From AEGEAN-183 sp045563675 (GTDB lineage Bacteria > Pseudomonadota > Gammaproteobacteria > Magnimaribacterales > Magnimaribacteraceae), in NCBI GenBank assembly GCA_045563675.1, contig JBJLIX010000002.1:558001-622000 (forward strand): a stretch of 64,000 nucleotides of DNA, in the 5' to 3' direction. A program made the position numbers and the translations under genes. Shown here piece by piece: positions 14,832-23,183 of this stretch. Under the pieces are notes generated by a model. That model was given only the letters and a program-made list of their open reading frames with translations. It was not told where the DNA came from and did not search any database. Numbering within the stretch: position 1 is the first letter of the stretch; each line of letters begins with the position of its first letter.

Positions 14832-15317
14832 TTAATTAGGATCTCTCTCTTTTAATAAGCATATTGCTTGACATGACACCCCCTCCTTAGATCCCTCAAA
14901 GCCAAGACCATCAGTAGTTGTTGCTTTTATGTTAATTTGAGAAATCTCATCCAATTTCAAATAAGCTGAAATATTTTCTTCCATTAAAGAGGTCATTTTG
15001 GATATTTCTGGTGTTTCTGCTATTAAAGTAGTATCGATATTAACAATCTGCATACCTTTCTCTTCTAAAAGAACTTGTGTGCGTTTTAGGAGTTCAGACC
15101 CTGAAATATCTTTGTAAGCAGGATCATGAGAGGGAAATTTTTTTCCTATATCTCCTAAATTAGCCGCCCCTAGAAGAGCATCAATAATTGCATGAATAAT
15201 TACATCTCCATCAGAATAAGCTAAAACTGAAAGATTACACTTAATATAAACTCCTCCTAACCACATCCCTGTACCCTTAACCAGTCTATGGGCATCATAG
15301 CCAATACCAACTCTCAT
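14832..15317 (-). CDS. ispF: 2-C-methyl-D-erythritol 2,4-cyclodiphosphate synthase
   Basis: IspF forms the cyclodiphosphate in the MEP isoprenoid pathway. The 161-residue protein has the metal site D-A-H (residues 8-10) in G-I-G-Y-D-A-H-R-L, a later S-D-G-D-V-I-I-H and G-D-I-G-K-x-F-P-S-x-D. It overlaps ispD by 4 bp (ATGA), implying translational coupling; the two successive pathway enzymes remain separate polypeptides. Its product ultimately feeds undecaprenyl phosphate used by the wall genes in this window. Confidence 0.97.
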   Translation of the reverse strand: MRVGIGYDAHRLVKGTGMWLGGVYIKCNLSVLAYSDGDVIIHAIIDALLGAANLGDIGKKFPSHDPAYKDISGSELLKRTQVLLEEKGMQIVNIDTTLIAETPEISKMTSLMEENISAYLKLDEISQINIKATTTDGLGFEGSKEGVSCQAICLLKERDPN

Positions 15318-16027
15318 AAGTTATCCTCCCCTCTGCCTTGAGAAGATAATATAGATTTTATTAATGGTATATCTTCAGAATAAGTAAGCTTAATATTATC
15401 ACTTGAGCCTTGAACCATTCTAAGAACTCCATTATTTGCTTCTACAATGCTTGCTTCATCTGTGTACTTGGTATTTTTTTTTATACCAAGGAAAGATTTA
15501 TTCAGAAGATCCTTTTTAAAAATTTGCGGGGTGAAGGCTCTCCAGATTTTTGTTCTTTCTAAAGTAGTTGATATTTCATTAGAAACACCTACTACTTCTT
15601 TAATAGTGTCAGTACTAGGCATTCCTAATACAACCCCATCAACATCTTCAGATAGGCTACTAAGAAGCTCTTTAATATCTGAACTTCGTAAACAAGGCCT
15701 GACAGCATCATGGATTAATACAAAGTTATAGGATATTTGAGACTTTTTCCAAAAATCTAAACCTAGTTTAACTGAGCTCATCCTTGAATCACTTCCTTCA
15801 ACAACTGAAATTTTGGGGCTGTCTAATATCTTTAAAGACTTATGATATTGGTCTCCTAATGGAACAACAACGCAAATTCCAATGCATTCTGAGAAATCAA
15901 GTAAAGGAATTAAACTTAATTCCAAGATACTCCGACCATCTACTTTAATAAATTGTTTCGGTATTTCACCTAAAAATCTTTCACTTGTTCCTGCTGCGGG
16001 GATGATAGCTACAAAATCTTTATTCAC
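15314..16027 (-). CDS. ispD: 2-C-methyl-D-erythritol 4-phosphate cytidylyltransferase
   Basis: IspD couples MEP to CTP in the isoprenoid pathway. The 237-residue protein shows the nucleotide-binding start I-I-P-A-A-G-T-S-E-R-F-x-x-x-x-P-K-Q-F (about 9-27), the H-D-A-V-R-P motif (about 105-109) and a T-D-E-A-S segment near residue 190. The start overlaps ftsB by 8 bp, the end overlaps ispF by 4 bp. Length matches the family (236 in E. coli). Confidence 0.96.
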   Translation of the reverse strand: MNKDFVAIIPAAGTSERFLGEIPKQFIKVDGRSILELSLIPLLDFSECIGICVVVPLGDQYHKSLKILDSPKISVVEGSDSRMSSVKLGLDFWKKSQISYNFVLIHDAVRPCLRSSDIKELLSSLSEDVDGVVLGMPSTDTIKEVVGVSNEISTTLERTKIWRAFTPQIFKKDLLNKSFLGIKKNTKYTDEASIVEANNGVLRMVQGSSDNIKLTYSEDIPLIKSILSSQGRGEDNL

Positions 16028-16397
16028 TATTTTCTTGGTTTTTTACTAATTCTATTTCTTCTTTGCTTGTTATTTCTTTCTTAAACTTATAAAAGGTTTC
16101 TCCAGGTTTTATTAAACCTAAATTCTGTCTTGCTAAACCTTCTATAGCATTTCTACTAGAACTCAATCTTCTTTTTTCTTCTTCTATTAACATATTTTTC
16201 TCTTCTAATTCTAAAATTAGCTTTTGCTTCTGTTTTAGATCATCTTTCAAAATATTTAAATTAGAATAGCTATATTCGCCTGCCCATATACTTAAATGTG
16301 TTATTGCTAGAAGTAGAAAACCTATAATAAGTGAGGAATAAAGAGCAAGACTCTTGATTGTTGAGTTTCTTAAACTATTTTTCTTCATTCTTGCCAA
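16020..16397 (-). CDS. ftsB: Cell division protein FtsB
   Basis: FtsB is a bitopic division protein that pairs with FtsL and FtsQ to activate septal synthesis. The 125-residue product has a cytosolic basic N-terminus, one membrane helix (about 17-37) and a leucine/glutamate coiled coil (about 45-85), then A-I-E-G-L-A-R-Q-N-L-G-L-I-K-P-G-E (about 86-102), the family signature. Its start overlaps the eno end by 23 bp; a second ATG three codons in (16388) is equally possible. It is slightly longer than usual because of a charged C-terminal tail. Confidence 0.92.
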   Translation of the reverse strand: MARMKKNSLRNSTIKSLALYSSLIIGFLLLAITHLSIWAGEYSYSNLNILKDDLKQKQKLILELEEKNMLIEEEKRRLSSSRNAIEGLARQNLGLIKPGETFYKFKKEITSKEEIELVKNQENSE

Positions 16398-17673
16398 TAA
16401 AAGGTAGTTTAAACTTATCTTCTATCATTAATAAACGATTATATTTTGCTACTCTATCAGTTCTTGAGGGAGCTCCTGATTTAATTTGACCTGCACATAA
16501 GCCGGTAGCAAGGTCAGAAATAGAAGTATCCTCAGTTTCTCCTGAGCGATGAGAAATTATTGCCTTATAACCATTTTTTTGAGCTAGATTAACTGCTTCT
16601 ATAGTTTCAGATATAGTACCTATCTGATTCATTTTGATAAGCACCGAATTAGCAACATTTTCTTTTATTCCTTTCTTTATTCTTTCAGGGTTAGTAGCAA
16701 ATAGATCATCTCCAACTATCTGTATCTCTTCTCCCAAACTCTTGGTTAAAGACTTCCAGCCCTCCCAATCATCCTCATCCAGGCCATCTTCTATTGAATT
16801 AATTGGATATTTAGAGCATAAAGTTCTTAGTAAATAGATCATTTCATCTTTGTTTAATTCATTATTTTCGCCTTTCAGAAAGTATTTATTGTCTTGAAAA
16901 AATTCTGAGGATGCTACATCTAGACACAAAAAAACCTCTTTACCCGGTTCATATCCAGCTTTTTTAATAGCTTTAAGAATTAAATCTAATGCTTCTTCTG
17001 CAGAAGACAGTTGAGGTGCAAAGCCTCCTTCATCGCCAACAGAAACACTTAGATTCTGATCTTTAAGAATCTTTTTTAGTTCATGAAAAATTTCTACTCC
17101 GCTCCTCATTGCAGATTTTAATGTGCTAAACCCTAAAGGCTGGATCATGAACTCCTGAAAATCAATATTGTTATCTGCATGGGCACCTCCGTTCAATATA
17201 TTTAACATAGGAACAGGTAAGATAGGGCTTTCATCTTTAAAAACACTATCTAAATTTAAATCAAATACGTACTTATATAGAGGTTTATTGCTAGAAATAG
17301 CTGAGGCTTTTAAATTAGCTAAAGAAACGGCTAAAATTGAATTTGCTCCTAAAAAGCTTTTATCCTTTGTCCCATCAATTTTACATAGTTCAATATCTAA
17401 AGACTTTTGATCTAAAGGATCTAAGCCAATAATTGATTCCTTTATTTGATTCTTTACAAAATTAATTGCTTTTAAAACTCCTTTTCCATTAAACCTTGAG
17501 GGATCCTGGTCTCTGAGCTCTAAGGCCTCGTGCCTTCCAGTGGAAGCACCTGAAGGCACTATAGCCAGAGATGAATTTCCATCTGAAAGTAGTAACTCTA
17601 CAGATATAGTTGGGTTACCTCGAGAATCTAAAACCTCGAAAGCTAAAATATCTTCTATTTTTAAATTAGGCAC
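16375..17673 (-). CDS. eno: Enolase
   Basis: Enolase converts 2-phosphoglycerate to phosphoenolpyruvate; in many bacteria it is also part of the RNA degradosome. The 432-residue enzyme has P-S-G-A-S-T-G-R-H-E-A-L-E, S-V-G-D-E-G-G-F-A-P (catalytic Glu region), the metal ligands in C-L-D-V-A-S-S-E-F, S-I-E-D-G-L and G-D-D-L-F-A-T-N, and the signature S-H-R-S-G-E-T-E-D-T. It starts 6 bp after kdsA, in the conserved pyrG-kdsA-eno-ftsB order. The PEP made is also a substrate for KdsA and MurA in this window. Confidence 0.98.
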   Translation of the reverse strand: MPNLKIEDILAFEVLDSRGNPTISVELLLSDGNSSLAIVPSGASTGRHEALELRDQDPSRFNGKGVLKAINFVKNQIKESIIGLDPLDQKSLDIELCKIDGTKDKSFLGANSILAVSLANLKASAISSNKPLYKYVFDLNLDSVFKDESPILPVPMLNILNGGAHADNNIDFQEFMIQPLGFSTLKSAMRSGVEIFHELKKILKDQNLSVSVGDEGGFAPQLSSAEEALDLILKAIKKAGYEPGKEVFLCLDVASSEFFQDNKYFLKGENNELNKDEMIYLLRTLCSKYPINSIEDGLDEDDWEGWKSLTKSLGEEIQIVGDDLFATNPERIKKGIKENVANSVLIKMNQIGTISETIEAVNLAQKNGYKAIISHRSGETEDTSISDLATGLCAGQIKSGAPSRTDRVAKYNRLLMIEDKFKLPFIGKNEEK

Positions 17674-17679
17674 TATCTT

Positions 17680-18528
17680 CTATGTTATTTCTACTTCTTG
17701 AAAACTTTTTACTAATTTATCTATTTCTTTGATCTGAATTAAAAATTCTTTTAAATGTTTCAATGGTAAAGCGCAAGGGCCATCACATTTTGCATTATCT
17801 GGATCAGGGTGGGTTTCAAGAAAGAGACCTGCTATGCCTATAGATATAGCAGATTTAGCTAAGTCTAAAGAAAAAGACCTTCTTCCAGAAGTGCTTTTAC
17901 CCTTACCCCCAGGTTCTTGTAAAGAGTGTGTTACATCAAAAATAACTGGATACTCATACATCTTAAGTTTAGCTAATCCCAACATATCTACAACCAAATT
18001 GTTATAACCAAAAGAAGTTCCTCTTTCACAAATTAATAGATCCGTGCTTCCGTGGTGTTCAAACTTTTTAATAATGTTTTTTATTTCTGGCGGTGAGAGA
18101 AATTGACCTTTTTTTATGTTAACGGGAATATTTGTAGAGGATGCACTTTCTATTAGGTCGGTTTGCCTACAAAGAAATGCTGGAATTTGAATAAGATCTA
18201 GTACTTTGGAGGCTTTAATGGCTTCTTCAGGGGAATGAACATCTGAAATTACCATGAGATCATGATCTGATTTCAGCTTCCCAAGAATATCTAAACCCTT
18301 ATCAATCCCAGGTCCCCGATAAGATTCAATAGAGGACCTATTGGCCTTATCATAAGAAGCTTTAAAGATGAAAGGAATTTTCAATTCTTTGGTTACCTTC
18401 TTACTTTCTTCAATGACTTCTAATATTGTTGTCTCATCCTCTAAAACATTTAGACCTGCTATCAAAACAAAATCACTATCATTACTAAAAATAATATTTC
18501 CCACTTCTACTTTTCTTGGATTAGTCAT
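17680..18528 (-). CDS. kdsA: 3-deoxy-8-phosphooctulonate synthase (KDO-8-P synthase)
   Basis: KdsA condenses PEP with arabinose-5-phosphate, the product of KdsD (52210-53178), to give KDO-8-phosphate for LPS. The 282-residue TIM-barrel protein has L-I-A-G-L-N-V-L-E with Asn27 where metal-dependent homologues carry Cys, so it belongs to the metal-independent class. Other family motifs are F-K-A-S-Y-D-K-A-N-R-S-S, R-G-x-S-F-G-Y-N-N-L-V-V-D-M and C-D-G-P-C-A-L-P-L. Its start overlaps the pyrG end by 8 bp. Confidence 0.97.
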   Translation of the reverse strand: MTNPRKVEVGNIIFSNDSDFVLIAGLNVLEDETTILEVIEESKKVTKELKIPFIFKASYDKANRSSIESYRGPGIDKGLDILGKLKSDHDLMVISDVHSPEEAIKASKVLDLIQIPAFLCRQTDLIESASSTNIPVNIKKGQFLSPPEIKNIIKKFEHHGSTDLLICERGTSFGYNNLVVDMLGLAKLKMYEYPVIFDVTHSLQEPGGKGKSTSGRRSFSLDLAKSAISIGIAGLFLETHPDPDNAKCDGPCALPLKHLKEFLIQIKEIDKLVKSFQEVEIT

Positions 18529-20173
18529 TTAATCTAGCTTGCCTTCTGTGATTTGCTGCACTAATAAAACCTTTAAACAGAGGATGACCATCTATTGGAT
18601 TTGAAGTAAATTCAGGATGAAACTGACAGCCTACAAACCAAGGATGATCAGTTATCTCAACAACTTCAACTAAGTTCTTCTCTTTAGAGGTTCCAACTAC
18701 ATTTAATCCTCCAGATTCAATTTCCTCTAAATAGTTATTATTTACTTCATATCTGTGTCGATGTCTCTCTTGAATAATATTCTTTCCATACAAAGAGCTA
18801 GTCAGAGAATTGCCTGACAATTTACATTCCTGAGCTCCTAGCCTCATTGTGCCCCCAAGATCTGAGTTCTCATCACGTTTTTCTATCCTTCCTTTGGAGT
18901 TAACCCACTCACTGATTAAACCTATAACTGGGTAGTCTGTATCTTTATCAAATTCACTACTGTTTGCGCCTTTAAGATTAAGTACATTTCTAGCAAACTC
19001 AATAACCGCTACTTGCATTCCTAAGCAGATCCCTAAATAAGGAATACCTGATTCTCTTGCATATTCTGCTGAAGTGATCATTCCTTCTATACCTCTAGTA
19101 CCAAAGCCTCCAGGGACTAATATAGCATCTACATCTTTTAAGACCTTCTTTACATTTTTTGGTTCAACTGTTTCAGAATCAATATATTTAATCTGTATTT
19201 TTAATTCATGTTGTATACCTCCATGGACTAAAGCTTCGTTTAAAGATTTATATGCATCTTTTAGATCCATGTACTTTCCTACCATGGCAATAGTTACTTC
19301 ATTGGTCGGATTAGTATGTGCTTCTGTTACTCGCTTCCATTCTTTAAGTTGAGGTTTTTTGCATTTTAAATTCATCCTTTCCGCAATTATTTCATCTACT
19401 TCTTGAAGATTTAACTGGATAGGAATCTTATATATCGATTCAACATCAGGCATCGATATAACACTGTTCTTTTGTACATTTGTAAATAAGGCTATCTTTT
19501 TTCTTGCTTCATCAGAAAGTTCTTTTTCAGATCTGCATATTAGAATATCTGGTTGTAGCCCATGAGATAACATTTCTTTGACTGATCTCTGCGTTGGCTT
19601 GGTTTTAATTTCTCCTGCTACAGCTATAAAAGGAACTAAAGTTAAATGAATAAATAACGTTCTAAAGCTATCTAATTCAATTTTCATTTGCCTTATAGCC
19701 TCCAGAAAGGGTTGAGATTCTATATCTCCGACTGTTCCACCAATTTCAATAATAGCTATTTCGCTGTTTTTTGATCCTTCTAATATTCTTCGTTTAATCT
19801 CATCAGTTATATGGGGTATTACCTGAACAGTTCCGCCCAAGTAATCTCCTCTTCTTTCTTTTCGTAAAACAGTTTCGTATACCTGTCCAGTTGTGAAGTT
19901 ATTAGATTTAGACATTTTAGATTTAATAAATCTTTCATAATGTCCTAAATCTAAATCTGTTTCCGACCCATCTTCAGTAACAAAAACTTCTCCATGTTGA
20001 AAAGGGCTCATGGTCCCTGGGTCTAAATTTATATAGGGATCTAACTTCATAATAGTCACATCAACTCCCCTGCTTTCTAGAAGAGCGCCCAATGAAGCAG
20101 AAGTTATTCCTTTTCCGAGAGAAGAAACAACTCCTCCAGTTACAAATATAAATTTAGTTGATGAATTTACCAT
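18521..20173 (-). CDS. pyrG: CTP synthase
   Basis: PyrG aminates UTP to CTP using glutamine. The 550-residue protein has the synthetase domain (1-270) opening F-V-T-G-G-V-V-S-S-L-G-K-G, and a class I glutamine amidotransferase domain (about 290-550) with nucleophile C in G-I-C-L-G-M-Q and the H-P-E-F triad piece near residue 520. Length is normal. It leads the minus-strand group to pcm. The 84-bp gap from dnaB has no clear promoter; a weak TTGTAG/TTAATC pair is the best I see. Confidence 0.98.
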   Translation of the reverse strand: MVNSSTKFIFVTGGVVSSLGKGITSASLGALLESRGVDVTIMKLDPYINLDPGTMSPFQHGEVFVTEDGSETDLDLGHYERFIKSKMSKSNNFTTGQVYETVLRKERRGDYLGGTVQVIPHITDEIKRRILEGSKNSEIAIIEIGGTVGDIESQPFLEAIRQMKIELDSFRTLFIHLTLVPFIAVAGEIKTKPTQRSVKEMLSHGLQPDILICRSEKELSDEARKKIALFTNVQKNSVISMPDVESIYKIPIQLNLQEVDEIIAERMNLKCKKPQLKEWKRVTEAHTNPTNEVTIAMVGKYMDLKDAYKSLNEALVHGGIQHELKIQIKYIDSETVEPKNVKKVLKDVDAILVPGGFGTRGIEGMITSAEYARESGIPYLGICLGMQVAVIEFARNVLNLKGANSSEFDKDTDYPVIGLISEWVNSKGRIEKRDENSDLGGTMRLGAQECKLSGNSLTSSLYGKNIIQERHRHRYEVNNNYLEEIESGGLNVVGTSKEKNLVEVVEITDHPWFVGCQFHPEFTSNPIDGHPLFKGFISAANHRRQARLND

Positions 20174-20257
20174 CTTTTGTCATACAGAAAAAATTTTCCT
20201 AAGATGGCAGTGCAGATTAACAAAAAGAAGATAAGGCTACAATGTAAATAATTTTTA

Positions 20258-21664
20258 TTATTCTGAATAATCTCCTCTATCTTCATAAAATTGAGGAGGG
20301 ATATAGTCGTCATTCATAGCCAGATTCTCAAATCTAGCAATTTCAGCTCTAAAGGCTAAAGTTTTTGTACCTGTAGGCCCATTTCTCTGCTTAGCTATAT
20401 TAATTAGTGCTTTTCCTTTACTTTCTAAATCACTTTCATCGTAATACTCATGTCTATATAGAAAAGCTATAACATCAGCATCTTGCTCTAGAGCTCCTGA
20501 GTCCCTTAAATCAGACAATATAGGCTGCTTTTTAGGTCTTGAATCTACTGCTCTATTTAACTGTGATAAGGCCACTACAGGGATATTGAGTTCTTTCGCT
20601 AAAGCTTTGAGCGACCTACTTATCTCACTAATTTCTGCCACTCTGTTATCGCTCCTTCCTGGAACTTGCATTAGTCCTATATAGTCAACTACTATCATCG
20701 CTAGGTCTTTATTTTCTCTCATAATCCTGCGGGATCTGGACCTTAATTCTGCTGGAGTTAAGGCAGGAGTATCATCTAAAAGTATATTCCTACTACTTAA
20801 AAGGGTCATAGCTTTATCAACGCCTTCAAAATCTGGGTCGTCTAACTCTCCCCTTACAAGTCTTTGTAAATCTATCTTTGCAATTGACGAAATAAACCTT
20901 CTAATTACTTGTTCTGCAGCCATTTCCATACTGAAGACAAGTACTGTTTTATTAGTTTCTTCAGCAACATTTTCAGCGATGTTTAGAGCTAAGGCTGTCT
21001 TACCCATTGAAGGCCTGCCAGCTATAATTATCAAATCAGATTTTTGGAATCCCAGAGTAAGTTCATCTATAACTTTAAAACCAGTACTAATACCAACCAG
21101 AGAACTTCCAGATTCATTTGCTATTTGTATTTCAGAATACACGTCTCCTAGCCACTCTTTTACATTTCTTGGTCCTTGAGACCTCTTAACGTCATCCCTT
21201 AAACTAAGAATTTGTTCCTCTGCATTATCTAAAACCTGATCACTGCTTGAGGAATCAGATTCTCGAGCAACCTCTGAAATCTTATCTACAGTATTTATTA
21301 GTCTTCTTAAATTAGACCTCTGTTTTATGATTTCTGCATAACTTTCTATATTTGCAACACTTGGAGTCTCCTTAGCTAGTTGAGTAAGATAATTTTTACC
21401 TCCTAAGTTAATAAGCTTAGGTAGATTGCCATTTCCTTCTATCGTTTCTTGTACAGTAATAAGATCAATTGGTTTGCCTAAGTCTTGTAAATCCTTTATG
21501 GTTTTGAAAATTAACTTATGCTCCTCTTGATAGAAATCCTCTTCTAAAATTAGATTTGATACAAGATCCCAAGCATCATTTTTCAGCATAATGCCTCCAA
21601 GAACAGCCCTTTCAGCTTCTACTGAGAAAGGAAGTTCTTCTTTAGGGGCATAATTTTGTGACAT
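20258..21664 (-). CDS. dnaB: Replicative DNA helicase DnaB
   Basis: DnaB is the hexameric helicase that opens the replication fork. The 468-residue protein has the N-terminal primase-interaction domain (about 10-155, starting P-F-S-V-E-A-E-R-A-V-L-G-G) and the RecA-like motor (about 180-460) with Walker A G-R-P-S-M-G-K-T-A, Walker B M-I-V-V-D-Y-I-G-L-M and L-S-D-L-R-D-S-G-A-L-E-Q-D-A-D. The position after rpsF-rpsR-rplI is the ancestral gammaproteobacterial one. No intein is present. Confidence 0.98.
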   Translation of the reverse strand: MSQNYAPKEELPFSVEAERAVLGGIMLKNDAWDLVSNLILEEDFYQEEHKLIFKTIKDLQDLGKPIDLITVQETIEGNGNLPKLINLGGKNYLTQLAKETPSVANIESYAEIIKQRSNLRRLINTVDKISEVARESDSSSSDQVLDNAEEQILSLRDDVKRSQGPRNVKEWLGDVYSEIQIANESGSSLVGISTGFKVIDELTLGFQKSDLIIIAGRPSMGKTALALNIAENVAEETNKTVLVFSMEMAAEQVIRRFISSIAKIDLQRLVRGELDDPDFEGVDKAMTLLSSRNILLDDTPALTPAELRSRSRRIMRENKDLAMIVVDYIGLMQVPGRSDNRVAEISEISRSLKALAKELNIPVVALSQLNRAVDSRPKKQPILSDLRDSGALEQDADVIAFLYRHEYYDESDLESKGKALINIAKQRNGPTGTKTLAFRAEIARFENLAMNDDYIPPQFYEDRGDYSE

Positions 21665-21704
21665 AGAAAGAAAGATATTAGATTACATTTAAGTTATATC
21701 TAAT

Positions 21705-21721
21705 TCTCCCACTGCAGGAGA
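21705..21721 (-). terminator. Short hairpin between rplI and dnaB
   Basis: In the 80-bp rplI-dnaB spacer the minus strand reads TCTCC-TGCAGTG-GGAGA, a five-pair stem with a seven-base loop, followed by ATTAGAT rather than a U run. It could attenuate or define a processing site between ribosomal protein genes and dnaB. It is a weak candidate for intrinsic termination. Confidence 0.25.
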
Positions 21722-21744
21722 TTTAAAACAATAAAAAAATACGT

Positions 21745-22194
21745 CTATTCTTCAGCTTCTATAGAGACTTGAATTTCGTGGATTACTTCGGGATGAAGTT
21801 CAATATCAACCTTATGATCACCTAGTTCTTTAAGAGCACCTTCTGGTAACCTAATAGAGCCTTTTTCAATATCAACTCCAAGTGAATTAATTACCTCAGC
21901 TATCTCTCTTGTTCCAATAGAGCCATATAAAGTTTCTTCTTCAGAAACAGCAACTTTTATATTAACTTTTAGTAAAGATAGCTTTTCAACGAGTGACAAA
22001 GCTAATTGTTTTCTTTCCTCTTCCGCTTTTAAAAGATTTTCTTTTCTTTCCTCGTATTCTGCCTTATTTTCTTCATTCGCTCTAACAGCCTTTCCTGTAG
22101 GGATGAGAAAGTTCCTAGCATATCCTGACTTAACATTAACTAAATCTCCAGGATCACCTAATTTGATTATCTTTTCTAAAAGGATTATTTCCAT
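21745..22194 (-). CDS. rplI: 50S ribosomal protein bL9
   Basis: L9 binds 23S rRNA and extends from the ribosome by a long helix. The 149-residue protein has the N-terminal domain M-E-I-I-L-L-E-K-I-I-K-L-G-D-P-G-D-L-V (1-19) with K-S-G-Y-A-R-N-F-L-I-P, the charged connecting helix (about 43-75) and the C-terminal RNA-binding domain with L-Y-G-S-I-G-T-R-E-I. Length matches E. coli (149). It starts 10 bp after rpsR. Confidence 0.98.
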   Translation of the reverse strand: MEIILLEKIIKLGDPGDLVNVKSGYARNFLIPTGKAVRANEENKAEYEERKENLLKAEEERKQLALSLVEKLSLLKVNIKVAVSEEETLYGSIGTREIAEVINSLGVDIEKGSIRLPEGALKELGDHKVDIELHPEVIHEIQVSIEAEE

Positions 22195-22204
22195 ATATTT
22201 CTAC

Positions 22205-22471
22205 TTATTTATAATGAGAATCTGTGTAAGATAGCAAAGCAAGATGTCTTGCTTTTTTTACAGCTGAAGTTAGTTGTCTCTGATATTTAGCCGATGTCCC
22301 TGTAACTCTTGCTGGCATAATCTTGCCAGTTTCAGTGATAAATTCTTTTAAAAGCTTTATATCCTTATAATCTACTTCTTCAATACCTAATGAAGTAAAT
22401 TTACAGTATCTTTTCTTGAACTCTTGATTGGGTCTTCTTTTTTTAAAACCTTTCTTTTGTTTCCTAGCCAT
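22205..22471 (-). CDS. rpsR: 30S ribosomal protein bS18
   Basis: S18 binds S6 and 16S rRNA in the platform. The 88-residue basic protein contains the family core D-Y-K-D-I-K-L-L-K-E-F-I-T-E-T-G-K-I-M-P-A-R-V-T-G-T and the R-Q-L-T-S-A-V-K-K-A-R-H-L-A-L-L end. It is 18 bp after rpsF, its binding partner, and before rplI, the usual operon. The N-terminus is a little longer and more basic than in E. coli (75 residues). Confidence 0.97.
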   Translation of the reverse strand: MARKQKKGFKKRRPNQEFKKRYCKFTSLGIEEVDYKDIKLLKEFITETGKIMPARVTGTSAKYQRQLTSAVKKARHLALLSYTDSHYK

Positions 22472-22489
22472 CTATTTATCTCCCAATTT

Positions 22490-23092
22490 TTAATTACTTT
22501 TTTCTTCAGAATCAAGCTTTTCATCTTTTGATGGAAGATCTTCAGATTTATCTTCATCAGTATTCTTATCAGAATCAAGCTTTTCATCTTTTGATGGAAG
22601 ATCTTCAGATTTATCTTCATCAGTATTCTTATCAGAATCAAGCTTTTCATCTTTTGATGGAAGATCTTCAGATTTATCTTCATCAGTATTCTTAACAGAA
22701 GATTCTACTTCTTTTTCTTTCTTTGTTTTACGCTTATTTTCAGATGAATAATCAACTGAGTCTTCTTCATCTTTAGTTTGCTTCAAAAGCGCTGACGAAT
22801 CTGCATAAGCTTTCTTTTGTAATAAAATAAGATCTCTAAGTATAGAGTCATTAAACTTAAAAGAAGACTTTATTTCATCAATAGCTTCTTTATTACACTC
22901 AACATTCATCAGTGCATAAGTTGCTTTAAATTGATCTTGTATTGGATAGGCAAGCTTCCTACTTCCAATATTCTCAGATCTATGAACAGATCCTCCACTT
23001 TCAGTAACAATAGAAGTAAATTTGTTTAAAATTGATTGTGTCTGATCCGTCTGATCAGGATGAACTATAAAAACAATCTCATAATGTCTCAT
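22490..23092 (-). CDS. rpsF: 30S ribosomal protein bS6 with long repeated acidic tail
   Basis: S6 occupies the 30S platform with S18. Residues 1-100 are a normal S6 (M-R-H-Y-E-I-V-F-I-V-H-P-D-Q; I-G-S-R-K-L-A-Y-P-I). The protein continues to 200 residues, against about 131 in E. coli, with a highly charged tail. Residues 135-197 are three exact or near-exact 21-residue repeats (core D-K-S-E-D-L-P-S-K-D-E-K-L) encoded by a 63-bp tandem repeat. E. coli S6 has its acidic tail extended by RimK glutamylation; here the tail may be genetically encoded. It leads the rpsF-rpsR-rplI operon. Confidence 0.96.
   Translation of the reverse strand: MRHYEIVFIVHPDQTDQTQSILNKFTSIVTESGGSVHRSENIGSRKLAYPIQDQFKATYALMNVECNKEAIDEIKSSFKFNDSILRDLILLQKKAYADSSALLKQTKDEEDSVDYSSENKRKTKKEKEVESSVKNTDEDKSEDLPSKDEKLDSDKNTDEDKSEDLPSKDEKLDSDKNTDEDKSEDLPSKDEKLDSEEKSN
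22507..22695 (-). repeat. Three tandem 63-bp repeats inside rpsF
   Basis: Three direct copies of a 63-bp unit lie end to end (about 22507-22569, 22570-22632, 22633-22695), essentially identical until the end of the third. Because 63 is divisible by three, copy number changes keep the rpsF frame, so the tail can lengthen or shorten by 21 residues. The unit also leaves a second frame open on the same strand, which I treat as an artefact. Confidence 0.95.
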
Positions 23093-23154
23093 ATATACCT
23101 CAAGGTAAAAGCTCCCTTTAACAAAAAAAGTGGAGCAAGGTTAAGAGGAAGGGC

Positions 23155-23183
23155 ATTTTATTTGATGTTATTTCTAGAAGCAA
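23155..23183 (-). promoter_or_regulatory. rpsF operon promoter
   Basis: The minus strand has TTGCTT (23178-23183, inside the last codons of ddl), a 17-bp spacer and TAAAAT (23155-23160), followed directly by GCCC, a GC-rich discriminator typical of stringently controlled ribosomal promoters. The start point would be near 23148, giving a leader of about 55 bases. The leader can form a weak GCTCC/GGAGC hairpin (23111-23136) with a TTTT run. Confidence 0.5.

Noticed and set aside
22387..22683. Open frame with M-K-I-N-L-K repeats on the minus strand
   Set aside because: It is the alternative frame of the 63-bp repeats in rpsF and overlaps rpsR; the S6 frame is clearly the coding one.
22507..22695. 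CRISPR-like array
   Set aside because: The repeats are contiguous without spacers and lie in frame inside rpsF.
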